NCBI RefSeq assembly: GCF_000176035.2
Contig: NC_015675.1
Location: forward strand, 372,001 to 436,000
Reading direction: 5' to 3'
DNA length: 64,000 nt
Source of the DNA: Mesorhizobium opportunistum WSM2075
GTDB taxonomy: Bacteria; Pseudomonadota; Alphaproteobacteria; Rhizobiales; Rhizobiaceae
The notes under the pieces are model-generated. The model was given only the letters and a program-made list of their open reading frames with translations, was not told where the DNA came from and did no database searches. Numbering within the stretch: the first letter of the stretch is position 1; each line of letters begins with the position of its first letter. A program made the translations under genes and the position numbers. Below, one piece after another: positions 43,585 to 51,542 of this stretch.

Positions 43585-44697
43585 ATGGCCGATGTCAATT
43601 TGAGGCAAGTGAAGAAGTCCTACGGCAATCTCAACATTCTCCACGGCATCGACCTCGATATCAAATCGGGCGAGTTCATCGTCTTCGTGGGTCCGTCGGG
43701 CTGCGGCAAGTCGACCTTGCTGCGCTCCATAGCCGGGCTCGAGGAAATCACTTCAGGCGAGCTCAAGATCGATGGCGAGGTGGTCAATGACGTGCCACCG
43801 TCGAAGCGGGGCATCGCCATGGTGTTCCAGTCCTACGCGCTCTATCCGCACATGACCGTCTACGACAACATGGCGTTCTCGATGAAGATCGGCAAAGAGA
43901 ACAAGGCCGAGATCGACCGTCGCGTGCGCCAGGCAGCGGAGATCCTACAGCTGACCAAATATCTCGACCGGCTGCCCAAGGCGATGTCGGGCGGTCAGCG
44001 CCAGCGCGTCGCCATCGGCCGCGCCATCGTGCGCAACCCGAAAGTGTTCCTGTTCGACGAGCCGCTGTCGAACCTCGACGCGGCGCTCCGCGTCGCCACC
44101 CGCATCGAGATCGCCAAGCTCAAGGAATCGATGCCCAACACGACCATGATCTACGTCACCCACGACCAGGTCGAGGCAATGACGCTGGCCGATCGCATCG
44201 TCGTGCTCAAGGAAGGCCATATCGAACAGGTCGGCACGCCGATGGAGCTCTACAAGAAGCCCGGAAATCTGTTCGTCGCCCAGTTCATCGGCTCGCCGGC
44301 CATGAACATCCTGCCGGCGACCATCGACAAGACCGGAAACCCGACAATCGTCAGCCATGTCGGCGGCCGCAAGGCGACGGTGCCGATCGCGACACCGGCT
44401 TCGGCGAAGGGCGCGGCGGTAAGCTTCGGTGTGCGGCCAGAGGATCTGATCATCGCCAGCGGCACGGACTATCTGTTCGAAGGCACGGTGGATTATGTCG
44501 AACAGCTCGGCGAGGTCCAGCTGGTCTATGTCGACATCGGTCGCGCCGACCTGCCGCTGGTGACCAAGCTGCCCGGCAATGTCGAGGTCAAGCGCGGCTC
44601 GACATTGCGGCTGAGCGCCAATGCCGAGGACCTGCATATCTTCGACGCGGATGGCCGGTCCTTCGCGCTGCACGAGGCGGAAGCAAAGGCGGCTTGA
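43585..44697 (+). CDS. aglK: Alpha-glucoside ABC transporter ATPase (MalK/MsmX type)
   Basis: A 370-residue ATPase with Walker A GPSGCGKST (36-44), Q-loop MVFQSYALYPHMTV, signature MSGGQRQRVAIGRA, Walker B VFLFDEPLSNLDAALR, and H-loop TMIYVTHDQVEAM. The C-terminal TOBE/OB domain (GVRPEDLI, LRLSANAEDLHIFDADG) is normal for sugar ATPases. It ends the agl operon; a strong terminator follows at 44723. Confidence 0.95.
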   Translation: MADVNLRQVKKSYGNLNILHGIDLDIKSGEFIVFVGPSGCGKSTLLRSIAGLEEITSGELKIDGEVVNDVPPSKRGIAMVFQSYALYPHMTVYDNMAFSMKIGKENKAEIDRRVRQAAEILQLTKYLDRLPKAMSGGQRQRVAIGRAIVRNPKVFLFDEPLSNLDAALRVATRIEIAKLKESMPNTTMIYVTHDQVEAMTLADRIVVLKEGHIEQVGTPMELYKKPGNLFVAQFIGSPAMNILPATIDKTGNPTIVSHVGGRKATVPIATPASAKGAAVSFGVRPEDLIIASGTDYLFEGTVDYVEQLGEVQLVYVDIGRADLPLVTKLPGNVEVKRGSTLRLSANAEDLHIFDADGRSFALHEAEAKAA

Positions 44698-44722
44698 GCT
44701 AAAAGCCAACTGTAACGACAAA

Positions 44723-44753
44723 AAAGAGCGGCGGGCATGGCCCGCCGCTCTTT
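44723..44753. terminator. Bidirectional intrinsic terminator after aglK
   Basis: A 14-bp perfect stem (AAAGAGCGGCGGGC / GCCCGCCGCTCTTT) with loop ATG. It is flanked by an A-run on the left and T-rich sequence on the right, so it can end the aglK transcript and, in the other direction, the DUF680 transcript that stops at 44774. Confidence 0.9.
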
Positions 44754-44773
44754 GTTAAACCGACTTCGATTTG

Positions 44774-45019
44774 TTAGTGATTGCCGAAGTGGTCCCGGTC
44801 ATTGCTCTGGGGGGTCGGCTTCTGCACGTTGCCCGACGAATTGAGCAGCTTGTAGACAGGCGAGCCGCTGTCGCGGATCGAACCGGTATGCGACGCGTCC
44901 ACATCGGTCGAAGTCACGGCAGGCTGGTTGGCGCCGTTGGAGCCATAATTGTCGCTGCCGGCGACAGCGCTGCCGGAAATGGCCAGGACGGCGGCGGCAG
45001 CAAGGATGATCTTCTTCAT
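44774..45019 (-). CDS. DUF680-family small secreted protein, copy 1
   Basis: An 81-residue protein with a Sec signal peptide (MKKIILAAAAVLAISGSAVA, cleavage AVA-G). The mature start GSDNYGSNGANQPAVTSTD is shared with the next two genes. Its C-terminal part differs from its neighbours (SGSPVYKLLNSSGNVQKP, ending DRDHFGNH). Family PF05079 (DUF680) is described almost only from Mesorhizobium and relatives; the function is unknown. It is the most diverged member of the four-gene array. Confidence 0.88.
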   Translation of the reverse strand: MKKIILAAAAVLAISGSAVAGSDNYGSNGANQPAVTSTDVDASHTGSIRDSGSPVYKLLNSSGNVQKPTPQSNDRDHFGNH

Positions 45020-45086
45020 TTCACGTCTCCTGAAGTCTCGAATTCCATGGCAGCGGCGGGCAAACCCGCCGTTGCCAGGTCGGCTG

Positions 45087-45296
45087 TTAGTTGTTGCCGA
45101 AGAGGTTGTGGTCGGCGCCGAAGACAGGCTTCTGGTCAGCCGGTTCCGACTTCTTGTTGGTCGAAGCCGTGTACGAATTGTCGGTCGAAGTCACGGCAGG
45201 CTGGTTGGCGCCATTGGAGCCATAGTTGTCGCTGCCGGCGAAGGCGCCGCCGGAAACGGCCAGGACGGCGGCGGCAGCAAGGATGATCTTCTTCAT
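45087..45296 (-). CDS. DUF680-family small secreted protein, copy 2
   Basis: A 69-residue protein: signal peptide MKKIILAAAAVLAVSGGAFA, then GSDNYGSNGANQPAVTSTDN, a lysine-containing centre (TNKKSEPADQKPVFG) and the family C-terminus GADHNLFGNN. It differs from copy 3 by a single added residue (TNKK against TKK). Mature size is about 49 residues. No enzymatic or binding motif is recognised. A hairpin lies just after the stop. Confidence 0.9.
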   Translation of the reverse strand: MKKIILAAAAVLAVSGGAFAGSDNYGSNGANQPAVTSTDNSYTASTNKKSEPADQKPVFGADHNLFGNN

Positions 45297-45363
45297 TTCA
45301 AGTCTCCTGAAGTCTCGAATTCCGCGGCAGCGGCGGGCAAACCCGCCGTTGCCGGGTCGGCTG

Positions 45364-45570
45364 TTAGTTGTTGCCGAAGAGGTTGTGGTCGGCGCCGAAG
45401 ACAGGCTTCTGGTCAGCCGGTTCCGACTTCTTGGTCGAAGCCGTGTACGAGTTGTCGGTCGAAGTCACGGCAGGCTGGTTGGCGCCATTGGAGCCATAGT
45501 TGTCGCTGCCGGCGAAAGCGCCGCCGGAAACGGCCAGGACGGCGGCGGCAGCAAGGATGATCTTCTTCAT
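45364..45570 (-). CDS. DUF680-family small secreted protein, copy 3
   Basis: A 68-residue protein almost identical to copy 2, with one codon fewer in the centre. Signal peptide, GSDNYGSNGANQPAV start and GADHNLFGNN end are retained. Duplicate genes this alike suggest recent duplication or gene conversion, and selection for dosage is possible but not shown. Confidence 0.9.
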   Translation of the reverse strand: MKKIILAAAAVLAVSGGAFAGSDNYGSNGANQPAVTSTDNSYTASTKKSEPADQKPVFGADHNLFGNN

Positions 45571-45648
45571 TTCAAGTCTCCTGAATTTTGATGAATTTTT
45601 GAGTTCGCCAGGACGGCGGGCAAGCCGCCGTCAACTGGCGATCAGCCG

Positions 45649-45864
45649 TTAGTGGTTACCGAAGAGGTTGTGGTCGGCACCCTGGACAGGCGTCTGAGCA
45701 GCCGGTTCCGACTTCTTGACCGAAGCGGTGTACGAGCTGTCGACGGCAGTGGCTGCAGGGGTCGCATTCGAACCGTAATGGTCCGAACTATAATGGTCGC
45801 TACCAGCGAAGGCGCTGCCGGAAATGGCCAGAAGGGCGGCGGCAGTGAGAATGATCTTTTTCAT
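45649..45864 (-). CDS. DUF680-family small secreted protein, copy 4
   Basis: The start is the ATG at 45864 (71 residues), where the signal peptide MKKIILTAAALLAISGSAFA begins; the longer frame reaching 46125 would put 87 unrelated residues before it. The mature region GSDHYSSDHYGSNATPAATAVDS is repeat-like (two DHY units) and the C-terminus GADHNLFGNH is the family one. It is probably the ancestral or first gene of the array, furthest upstream on the minus strand. Followed by a GACGGCGG/CCGCCGTC hairpin at 45612-45632. Confidence 0.85.
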   Translation of the reverse strand: MKKIILTAAALLAISGSAFAGSDHYSSDHYGSNATPAATAVDSSYTASVKKSEPAAQTPVQGADHNLFGNH

Positions 45865-46371
45865 TTTGGGTACTCCAGTATTTTTCCGTCCGTCTAGCGG
45901 CGTGTCTTGGGATGAAATCGCGTCGTTCGGACAGCCCCGATGTGGGAAAGCCAGATGGTCGTTTCCAATCACGAAGTTGTTCCGCGTGGACCATGAATCC
46001 ACCACTTGAAATTGTACCACCGGCTTCCACATCAATTTTTTTCTTTTTGATATCAATCGATTAGATAAGACCAAGGGAGCCATCACCAACTGTGTCGGAG
46101 GTCCAGCGTTCACAACGTCCTGCACGCACCGTCAACAGAAACGAACCGTTCGGTTCGATTTTAGACTCCGCTAATAGTCACTTTTCGAAACTGTTAACCT
46201 TTTTCGGCTCCGGCCAAGGATCAAAAAACAACGTTTGGCGTGCTGGCGACGAGCCGGTTTCAAAGGTCGCGATCCTTGTCCAGACGACTTGCATGCGTGT
46301 CGCGCCGCATGGATGCGATGTCGTTTTCATGCCGACGCCGCGATGCGTGCCGTGATTAGATCACGCCATCT
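45865..46371. other. Gene-free divergent spacer
   Basis: About 500 bases with no convincing gene. It is A/T-richer than its surroundings around 46020-46070 (a run TTTTTTTCTTTTTGATATC and ATCGATTAGAT). It should contain the promoter for DUF680 copy 4 and the promoter for the riboswitch transcript. A small inverted repeat (CGTGAT-TAG-ATCACG, 46351-46365) lies immediately before the riboswitch. Confidence 0.6.
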
Positions 46372-46542
46372 CAGGTGCCGCTTCGTGACGACGGAGTGGA
46401 GAATTGGGAAGCCGGTCAGAATCCGGCGCTGCCCCCGCAACGGTGGTGGAGTTCAAGTCGCAACGGGAGACCACTGGGCGAAAGCCTGGGAAGGTGTCGC
46501 GATGGTCCGCAAGGACGACTCCAGAGCCCGGAAACCAGCCCG
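46372..46542 (+). ncRNA. Cobalamin riboswitch (adenosylcobalamin aptamer)
   Basis: The leader contains the conserved blocks of the cobalamin aptamer in order: AGGTGCCG at the 5-prime side, TTGGGAAGCCGGTC followed by GAATCCGGCGCTGCCCCCGC (the core with the CCCCCGCAAC signature at 46433-46442), CCACTGGGCGAAAGCCTGGG with AAGG, and the B12-box-like AGCCCGGAAACCAGCCC near 46524-46541. Spacing matches the RNA family. It lies about 130 bases ahead of the Rieske oxygenase gene on the same strand, with no other gene between. Such elements turn off expression when adenosylcobalamin is abundant. The expression platform was not resolved. Confidence 0.93.
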
Positions 46543-46671
46543 AGATTGCTAGAACTCGACTGATCGCGGTGGGCGGTCAAGGGGCGGATGATGCATGCCC
46601 GGTTGTCGCCGGCCTGCGTCCGATCCTTCCTCCATCACCACCAGTTCAGTCCTTGGGTATGAGGACAGGAC

Positions 46672-47919
46672 ATGGATGCTCGCAACGACATGCTGAGGCT
46701 CTTGAACAGCCGCAGACAGGGCTTTTCGCTGGAACAGCCCTTTTACACCGATCCGGACTACTTCAAGCTCGACATGGAGCTGATCTGGTATCGCGACTGG
46801 CTGTTCATCGGCCATGATTGCGAGTTGCCCAGGCCAGGCAGCTTCATCACCGTGCAGATCGGCGACTATCCGGTCGTGCTGGTGCGCGATCAGCAGGGCA
46901 AGATCAACGCCTTCCACAATTCCTGCCGCCATCGCGGCAGCCGCGTCTGCAATACCGACAAGGGCATGGCCGCCAAACTGGTCTGCCCCTACCACCAGTG
47001 GACCTATGAGCTGGATGGCCGCCTGCTGTTCGCCCGCCAGATGGCCGAGGGTTTCGACAAGAGCCAGTTCGGGCTGAAGCCGGTCGCCTGCGAAAGCGTC
47101 GCCGGCTATATCTTCATCTGCCTGGCGAAGGAGCCGGCCGACTTCGCGCCGATGCGGGCGATGATCGAACCCTACCTCAAGCCGCACCGGCTCGGCGAGG
47201 CGAAGATCGCCTTCGAGAGCACGATCATCGAGAAGGGCAACTGGAAGCTCGTCTGGGAAAACAACCGCGAGTGCTATCATTGCGCGGGCAATCACCCGGA
47301 ATTGTGCAAGACATTCCCGGAAGCACCGACCGTGACCGGCGTGCAGGGCGCCGACAGCGATCCGGAGATGCTGGCGCACTGGGCGAAATGCGAGGCGGCC
47401 GGCCTGCCGAGCAAGTTCCGCATCGATCCGGCCGGACAGTATCGCGCCACCCGTGCGCCGCTGCTGCGCGATGCCGTCAGCTACACGATGAACGGCAAGC
47501 GGGCGGTGAGGAAGAACCTCTCCGACAGCGTCTCGGCCGACCGCATCGGCACCTTGATGCACTATCACTACCCGACGACATGGAACCATATCCTCATCGA
47601 CCATGCCGTGACCTTCCGCGTGCTGCCGATCAGCGCCACGGAAACCGCCGTGACGACCAAATGGCTGGTCCACAAGGATGCGGTCGAGGGCGTCGACTAC
47701 GATCTCGCCGAACTCACCCATGTGTGGACCGAGACCAACGACCAGGACCGCCGCATCGTCGAAGAGAACGCCTTCGGCATCCTGTCACCAGCCTATGAGC
47801 CCGGCCCTTATTCGGAGTTGCACGAGGGAGGCGTCATCCAGTTCGTCGACTGGTACGCCCGCTTCATCGGTCCGCGCCTTGCCGAAGACGGCAAGCCGGC
47901 GCTGCGCAGCGTCGCGTGA
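46672..47919 (+). CDS. gbcA: Rieske monooxygenase, glycine betaine demethylase type (GbcA-like)
   Basis: A 415-residue ring-hydroxylating-type oxygenase. The Rieske cluster ligands are Cys85-x-His87 (SCRHRGSRVC) and Cys105-x2-His108 (CPYHQWTYE). The mononuclear iron site lies in WENNRECYHCAGNHPEL. The opening LLNSRRQGFSLEQPFYTDPDYF is characteristic of the betaine/carnitine-type demethylases. With its reductase downstream it would convert glycine betaine to dimethylglycine and formaldehyde. ATG 46672 follows GAGGACAGGAC. It lies behind a cobalamin riboswitch. Stachydrine-type demethylases are the main alternative. Confidence 0.85.
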   Translation: MDARNDMLRLLNSRRQGFSLEQPFYTDPDYFKLDMELIWYRDWLFIGHDCELPRPGSFITVQIGDYPVVLVRDQQGKINAFHNSCRHRGSRVCNTDKGMAAKLVCPYHQWTYELDGRLLFARQMAEGFDKSQFGLKPVACESVAGYIFICLAKEPADFAPMRAMIEPYLKPHRLGEAKIAFESTIIEKGNWKLVWENNRECYHCAGNHPELCKTFPEAPTVTGVQGADSDPEMLAHWAKCEAAGLPSKFRIDPAGQYRATRAPLLRDAVSYTMNGKRAVRKNLSDSVSADRIGTLMHYHYPTTWNHILIDHAVTFRVLPISATETAVTTKWLVHKDAVEGVDYDLAELTHVWTETNDQDRRIVEENAFGILSPAYEPGPYSELHEGGVIQFVDWYARFIGPRLAEDGKPALRSVA

Positions 47920-47967
47920 GCTCATGTTGCCCAAACACGACATGAGCCGGGCAAGAAGGACCAGAGG

Positions 47968-49077
47968 ATGAATGCGATGACCGATCTTGGCCTCTATCGC
48001 CATCTCGACCAGATGGCGCCGTGGAACGACCGGCTCCAGGTGCTGGAAGTGATCGGCGTCAGCGATGAGGCGCCCGACGTGAAGACCTTCACCTTCCGGT
48101 CCGACAACCAGACCTGGTTCCGCTACAAGCCGGGCCAGTTCGTGACGCTGGAGCTGCCGACTTCGGACGGGCCGCTGATGCGCACCTACACGCTGTCATC
48201 GTCACCGTCGCGGCCATTCTCGATCGCGGTGACGGTAAAGGCGCAGGCCGGCAGCATCGGCACGCGCTGGATGTTCGATCATCTGGTGCCCGGCTCGCAC
48301 GTCAAGGCCTATGGGCCGGCAGGCGATTTCTCGCTGCACAGCCATCCGGCGGCCAAATATCTATTCATCTCGGCCGGTTCGGGCGTGACACCGATGATGT
48401 CGATGCTGCGCTGGCTGAACGACTGCGCGCCCTGGACCGATGTCGGCTTCGTCAATTGCGCGCGGCGCGCGGAAGAGATCATCTTCCGCAAGGAGCTCGA
48501 ACTGCTCGGCGGCCATATGCCCGGCCTGTCGCTCGGCTTCATGATCGAGGAGCGGTCGAGCCGCGAGGGCTGGTACGGCCATATGGGCCGCATCGACGCG
48601 ATCCGGCTGCCATTGCTGGCGCCGGATTTCCGCGAGCGCGAAATCTTCTGCTGCGGCCCCGATCCCTTCATGCGCGCCGTGCGCGGCATGCTTGAAGCCG
48701 CCGGCTTCGACATGACGCAATACCATCAGGAGAGCTTTGCGGCCCCTGCCGTGGAGGAGGTCCCGGCGCCGTTCGCGGCGCCCGCGGAAGGCGGCACGGT
48801 TGTTCCGTTCGGAGCGGCAACGCCAATCCGCTTCTCGCTTTCGGAGGTCGACGCCGAATGCGTCGCCGGCCAGACGGTGCTGCAGACGGCGCGCGCTTCG
48901 GGCGTGCGGATTCCCGCCGCCTGCGAATTCGGCCTGTGCGGAACCTGCAAGGTGAAGAAGGTCTCCGGCCATGTCGAGATGAGCCACAATGGCGGCATCC
49001 TCGATCATGAGATCGACGACGGCTTCATCCTGGCCTGTTGCTCCAAGCCGCTGTCGGCACTGGAAATCGAGGCGTAG
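47968..49077 (+). CDS. gbcB: Flavin/2Fe-2S reductase partner (GbcB-like)
   Basis: A 369-residue ferredoxin-NADP-reductase-type protein. The FAD domain has RYKPGQFVTLELP and RTYTLSSSPSRP; the NAD domain has FISAGSGVTPMMSMLRWL and EIFCCGPDPFM. The C-terminal plant-type 2Fe-2S domain has CEFGLCGTCKVKKVSG and a final cysteine in ILACCSKP. It passes electrons from NAD(P)H to the Rieske oxygenase. The start ATG 47968 has AGAAGG 8 bases upstream; ATG 47977 is also possible. The 48-base gap to gbcA makes a two-gene operon under the riboswitch. Confidence 0.87.
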   Translation: MNAMTDLGLYRHLDQMAPWNDRLQVLEVIGVSDEAPDVKTFTFRSDNQTWFRYKPGQFVTLELPTSDGPLMRTYTLSSSPSRPFSIAVTVKAQAGSIGTRWMFDHLVPGSHVKAYGPAGDFSLHSHPAAKYLFISAGSGVTPMMSMLRWLNDCAPWTDVGFVNCARRAEEIIFRKELELLGGHMPGLSLGFMIEERSSREGWYGHMGRIDAIRLPLLAPDFREREIFCCGPDPFMRAVRGMLEAAGFDMTQYHQESFAAPAVEEVPAPFAAPAEGGTVVPFGAATPIRFSLSEVDAECVAGQTVLQTARASGVRIPAACEFGLCGTCKVKKVSGHVEMSHNGGILDHEIDDGFILACCSKPLSALEIEA

Positions 49078-49223
49078 TCGGCAGGCAGGGCCTGCGGTCG
49101 CGCTCGCCGGGCCTGCGGGCATCTTGCCAAAAACCCTGCAAATGGTTAGACGCCTCTACAACGGTAGGGTTGACCGTGAGGGCCGACGATCATCTGCGCG
49201 GCCTGCTTCGGCGGGGAGCAAAC

Positions 49224-49655
49224 ATGAGACAATCCGGCATCTATGCCATAGCGAGCAAGGACATCGTCTTTGAATCCTTCGACGGCGAAGCCGTCGTTCT
49301 CGACCTGACGACGGGCAAATATTTCGGCTTCTCGGATTCAGGCAGCAGGCTTTGGGATGCGCTGTCGTCCGGCGTGCCTGCCTCCGAACTGGTCGGCGCC
49401 GCAACGGCAGCCGGCGCGCTGGGTGCCGCCGAGATTGACGGCTTTGTTTCACAATTGCTCGAATTCGGCTTGCTGGCGGCCGTGACCGATGCCGCGGCAA
49501 GACCGGTTCCCAGCGAATTGCTGGCTCAGCTTGCGGGTGCCAGCGAGCCCCTCAAGGTCGATATCCATGACGACCTTGCCGATCTCATCGTCGTTGACCC
49601 CATCCACGAGGTCGAGGAACCCCTCGGTTGGCCCGCGGTGAAGCAGGCCAACTGA
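49224..49655 (+). CDS. PqqD-like (RRE-fold) protein with acidic C-terminal tail
   Basis: The start ATG 49224 follows GGGGAG; 143 residues. Residues about 12-85 match the PqqD/RRE winged-helix fold: DIVFESFDGEAVVLDL, TTGKYFGFSDSGSRLWDAL, EIDGFVSQLLEFGLLAAV. PqqD-type domains bind leader peptides and present them to modifying enzymes. After it comes a 55-residue tail with LKVDIHDDLADLIVVDPIHE and VEEPLGWPAVKQAN, highly acidic and ending in a Pro/Gly/Trp-containing segment. That resembles a fused precursor or a docking tail. It is the first gene of a coupled cassette with an HPr-kinase-like protein, three glycosyltransferases and a nucleotidyltransferase-like protein. Substrate and product unknown. 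Confidence 0.8.
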   Translation: MRQSGIYAIASKDIVFESFDGEAVVLDLTTGKYFGFSDSGSRLWDALSSGVPASELVGAATAAGALGAAEIDGFVSQLLEFGLLAAVTDAAARPVPSELLAQLAGASEPLKVDIHDDLADLIVVDPIHEVEEPLGWPAVKQAN

Positions 49656-49707
49656 GGCACGCGCGTCAGGCACTCTCGTCGCTGGACGGCGTCGGAACAG
49701 GCAAACC

Positions 49708-50757
49708 ATGCCGAAAGTCACTCTCGAGAACCTGGCGGACTACGCACGTCATGTACTGGCGCAGGCCGAAAGCAGCGCCGCGCATTATCCGCTGACGCGC
49801 ACGGTGGGCCTGCCGCATCTGGAGCTGACCACGCATCTGAGCGCCGGCGCGTTGGCGGATGCCGTCGTTCATGGCTTTGTCGCAGCCCCGAGCACCCGAG
49901 CGGCTGCCGACACCTGCCGTATCTTCGTCGCACATCCCGGCATGGACGGCATCGCAGCGCCGGCCAGTTGGGGTCAGGGACCCTTCACGGAGCATGCCTT
50001 CGCCAGCCGGCTGGCGGAAGCCGGACTGCGCGGCAACCATTTCCACGACCTGGATTTCTGGCAGTTCTACGACCCTGATCGCCGTCTGGGCGTGCAACTG
50101 ATGACGGCCGATGACAGGTTCCCGCCTTGGGAGCCGGGGGCGCCGCTCCGCCCCTTCCTGCATTGGGAATATGCGGCGCGCGGCATGCGGCTGGCCCATG
50201 CGGGCACGCTGGGTGTCGGCGGCAAGGGCATTCTCCTCGCCGGAGCAGGCGGCGCCGGCAAATCGGGAACGGTTGTCGCCGGCCTGCTCAACGGGCTCGA
50301 CAGCGTCGGTGACGACTATGTGCTGATCGACCTTGCCGGCGGGCCGACCGCGCACCCGTTGTTTGCCACGCTCAAACAAGATCCCGAAGGTTTCGGGCGG
50401 CTGGGCTTGAAACACCGGCTGAAATCCTATGGTCCGCTCAACTGGCAAGGCAAGCACCAGTTCCGCATCGATGATATCACGGCACGGCCAATACCCGCGC
50501 GGCTGGACATCGTCGCGTTGATGGTGCCTCATATCAGTGGGGGCGAGGCAAGCTCGATCATGCCCGTGTCGCGCAAGGACGCAATGATTGCACTGGCACC
50601 GTCCGGCATCTCGCAAATGCCTGGCGAGCGCGAGAGCGGCTTTCGCTTTTTCAGCGACCTCACCCGGCAGCTGCCATGCTACCAGCTCTCGCTGGGGACG
50701 CGCCCACAGGAAATCGCCGGCACGATTTCGGATTTCATCATGCGGAGCAGCGCGTGA
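49708..50757 (+). CDS. HPr kinase-related protein (serine kinase-like)
   Basis: A 349-residue protein whose C-terminal half has the HprK-type P-loop GAGGAGKSG (Gly179 to about Ser186) preceded by RLAHAGTLGVGGKGILL. The downstream segments DSVGDDYVLID and FGRLGLKHRLKSY match the HprK-related kinase group that accompanies PqqD-like proteins. The N-terminal 160 residues are family-specific (LTRTVGLPHLELTTHL). It lacks the HPr-binding N-domain of classical HprK and is distinct from the short HprK encoded at 62680. Overlap of 4 bases with the next gene indicates coupling. It may phosphorylate a peptide or protein of the cassette rather than HPr. Confidence 0.8.
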   Translation: MPKVTLENLADYARHVLAQAESSAAHYPLTRTVGLPHLELTTHLSAGALADAVVHGFVAAPSTRAAADTCRIFVAHPGMDGIAAPASWGQGPFTEHAFASRLAEAGLRGNHFHDLDFWQFYDPDRRLGVQLMTADDRFPPWEPGAPLRPFLHWEYAARGMRLAHAGTLGVGGKGILLAGAGGAGKSGTVVAGLLNGLDSVGDDYVLIDLAGGPTAHPLFATLKQDPEGFGRLGLKHRLKSYGPLNWQGKHQFRIDDITARPIPARLDIVALMVPHISGGEASSIMPVSRKDAMIALAPSGISQMPGERESGFRFFSDLTRQLPCYQLSLGTRPQEIAGTISDFIMRSSA

Positions 50758-51506
50758 GATTAAGCGTCATCATGCCCGTCTACAACCGCGAGCACTATGT
50801 CGTTGCGGCCTTGCGATCGCTGCTCAGGCAGCGGGACGATGCCGAGCTCGATGTCATCGTCGTCGATGACGGGTCGACGGATGGCACCGCGGACACCGTC
50901 CGCGCCGTCATGCGGGAAGCATCGTGCATCCGGCTTTTCCGCCAGGCCCACCAGGGTGTGGCAAGTGCGCGCAACACCGGCCTTGGCCAATTGCAGCCGC
51001 AGACGCAATTCGTATCGTTCCTGGACTCCGATGACATCTCGCCAGCCGGACGCTTCAAGGCCGACCTCGTCCATTTCAAAGCCGATCCGAGCCTGGACCT
51101 GACCTATTCCCTGATGATGATGGTCGAAGATCTCGACGACGAGATGCTGGAGCCGACCCCTGGCAGCCGCCGCAAGATCGCCCGAGGGCTTTCCTTGGCG
51201 GCAGGAACATTCAGCAGGAGGCTTATCGACCGGATCGGCAGCTTTGACGAGGCATTCCGTCAGGCCGAAGATACAGATTACCTGCTGCGCGTCTTTGAGA
51301 GCGGCCCCAGATTCGTGATGCCAGACACCATTGCGCTCTACTACAGACGCCACCCCGGCAACATGACCAGGGAGCCCGGCGTACCGCTTCGCGAGTACAT
51401 GCGTGCGATCCACAAGTCGATGAAGCGGCGCAAGGCGGATCCCTCGCTGCATACGGTCGACGGCATTTTCGACCTGAAAGACTCCGCCGACTGGCGGTTC
51501 ATGTGA
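50754..51506 (+). CDS. Family 2 glycosyltransferase A
   Basis: The start is GTG 50754, which overlaps the kinase stop and gives 250 residues, exactly the size of the next gene. The GT-A fold nucleotide-binding start is LSVIMPVYNREHYVV, with IVVDDGSTDGTAD and the metal-binding FLDSDDISP. The C-terminal part RRHPGNMTREPGVPLREYMRAIHKSMKRRK is shared with the neighbour. No membrane segment. Both probably transfer sugars from nucleotide donors to a common acceptor. Confidence 0.9.
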   Translation: MRLSVIMPVYNREHYVVAALRSLLRQRDDAELDVIVVDDGSTDGTADTVRAVMREASCIRLFRQAHQGVASARNTGLGQLQPQTQFVSFLDSDDISPAGRFKADLVHFKADPSLDLTYSLMMMVEDLDDEMLEPTPGSRRKIARGLSLAAGTFSRRLIDRIGSFDEAFRQAEDTDYLLRVFESGPRFVMPDTIALYYRRHPGNMTREPGVPLREYMRAIHKSMKRRKADPSLHTVDGIFDLKDSADWRFM

Positions 51507-51542
51507 TATGTCGGGCGGCGAATTCATGATCCGGGGCGACAC

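Larger units (their letters stand above)
45020..45570. repeat. Recent tandem duplication of a DUF680 gene with its terminator
   Basis: The units at 45087-45296 and 45364-45570 are nearly identical (repeat offset about 275 bases), including the spacers with GTCTCCTGAAGTCTCGAATTC and the hairpin GGCGGG-CAAA-CCCGCC (45055-45071 and 45332-45347). The same spacer also precedes copy 1, so the array grew by unequal exchange. Each gene keeps its own ribosome site (AGGAGAC ahead of the ATG) and hairpin. Confidence 0.85.

Noticed and set aside
45649..46125. Long version of DUF680 copy 4 (158 codons)
   Set aside because: The extra N-terminal part has no similarity to the family and would bury the signal peptide; the start at 45864 matches the other three copies.
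49142..49273. Short open frame (43 codons) ahead of the PqqD-like gene as possible precursor peptide
   Set aside because: It overlaps the PqqD-like gene in another frame, lacks a ribosome site and has an arginine-rich composition without leader/core features.
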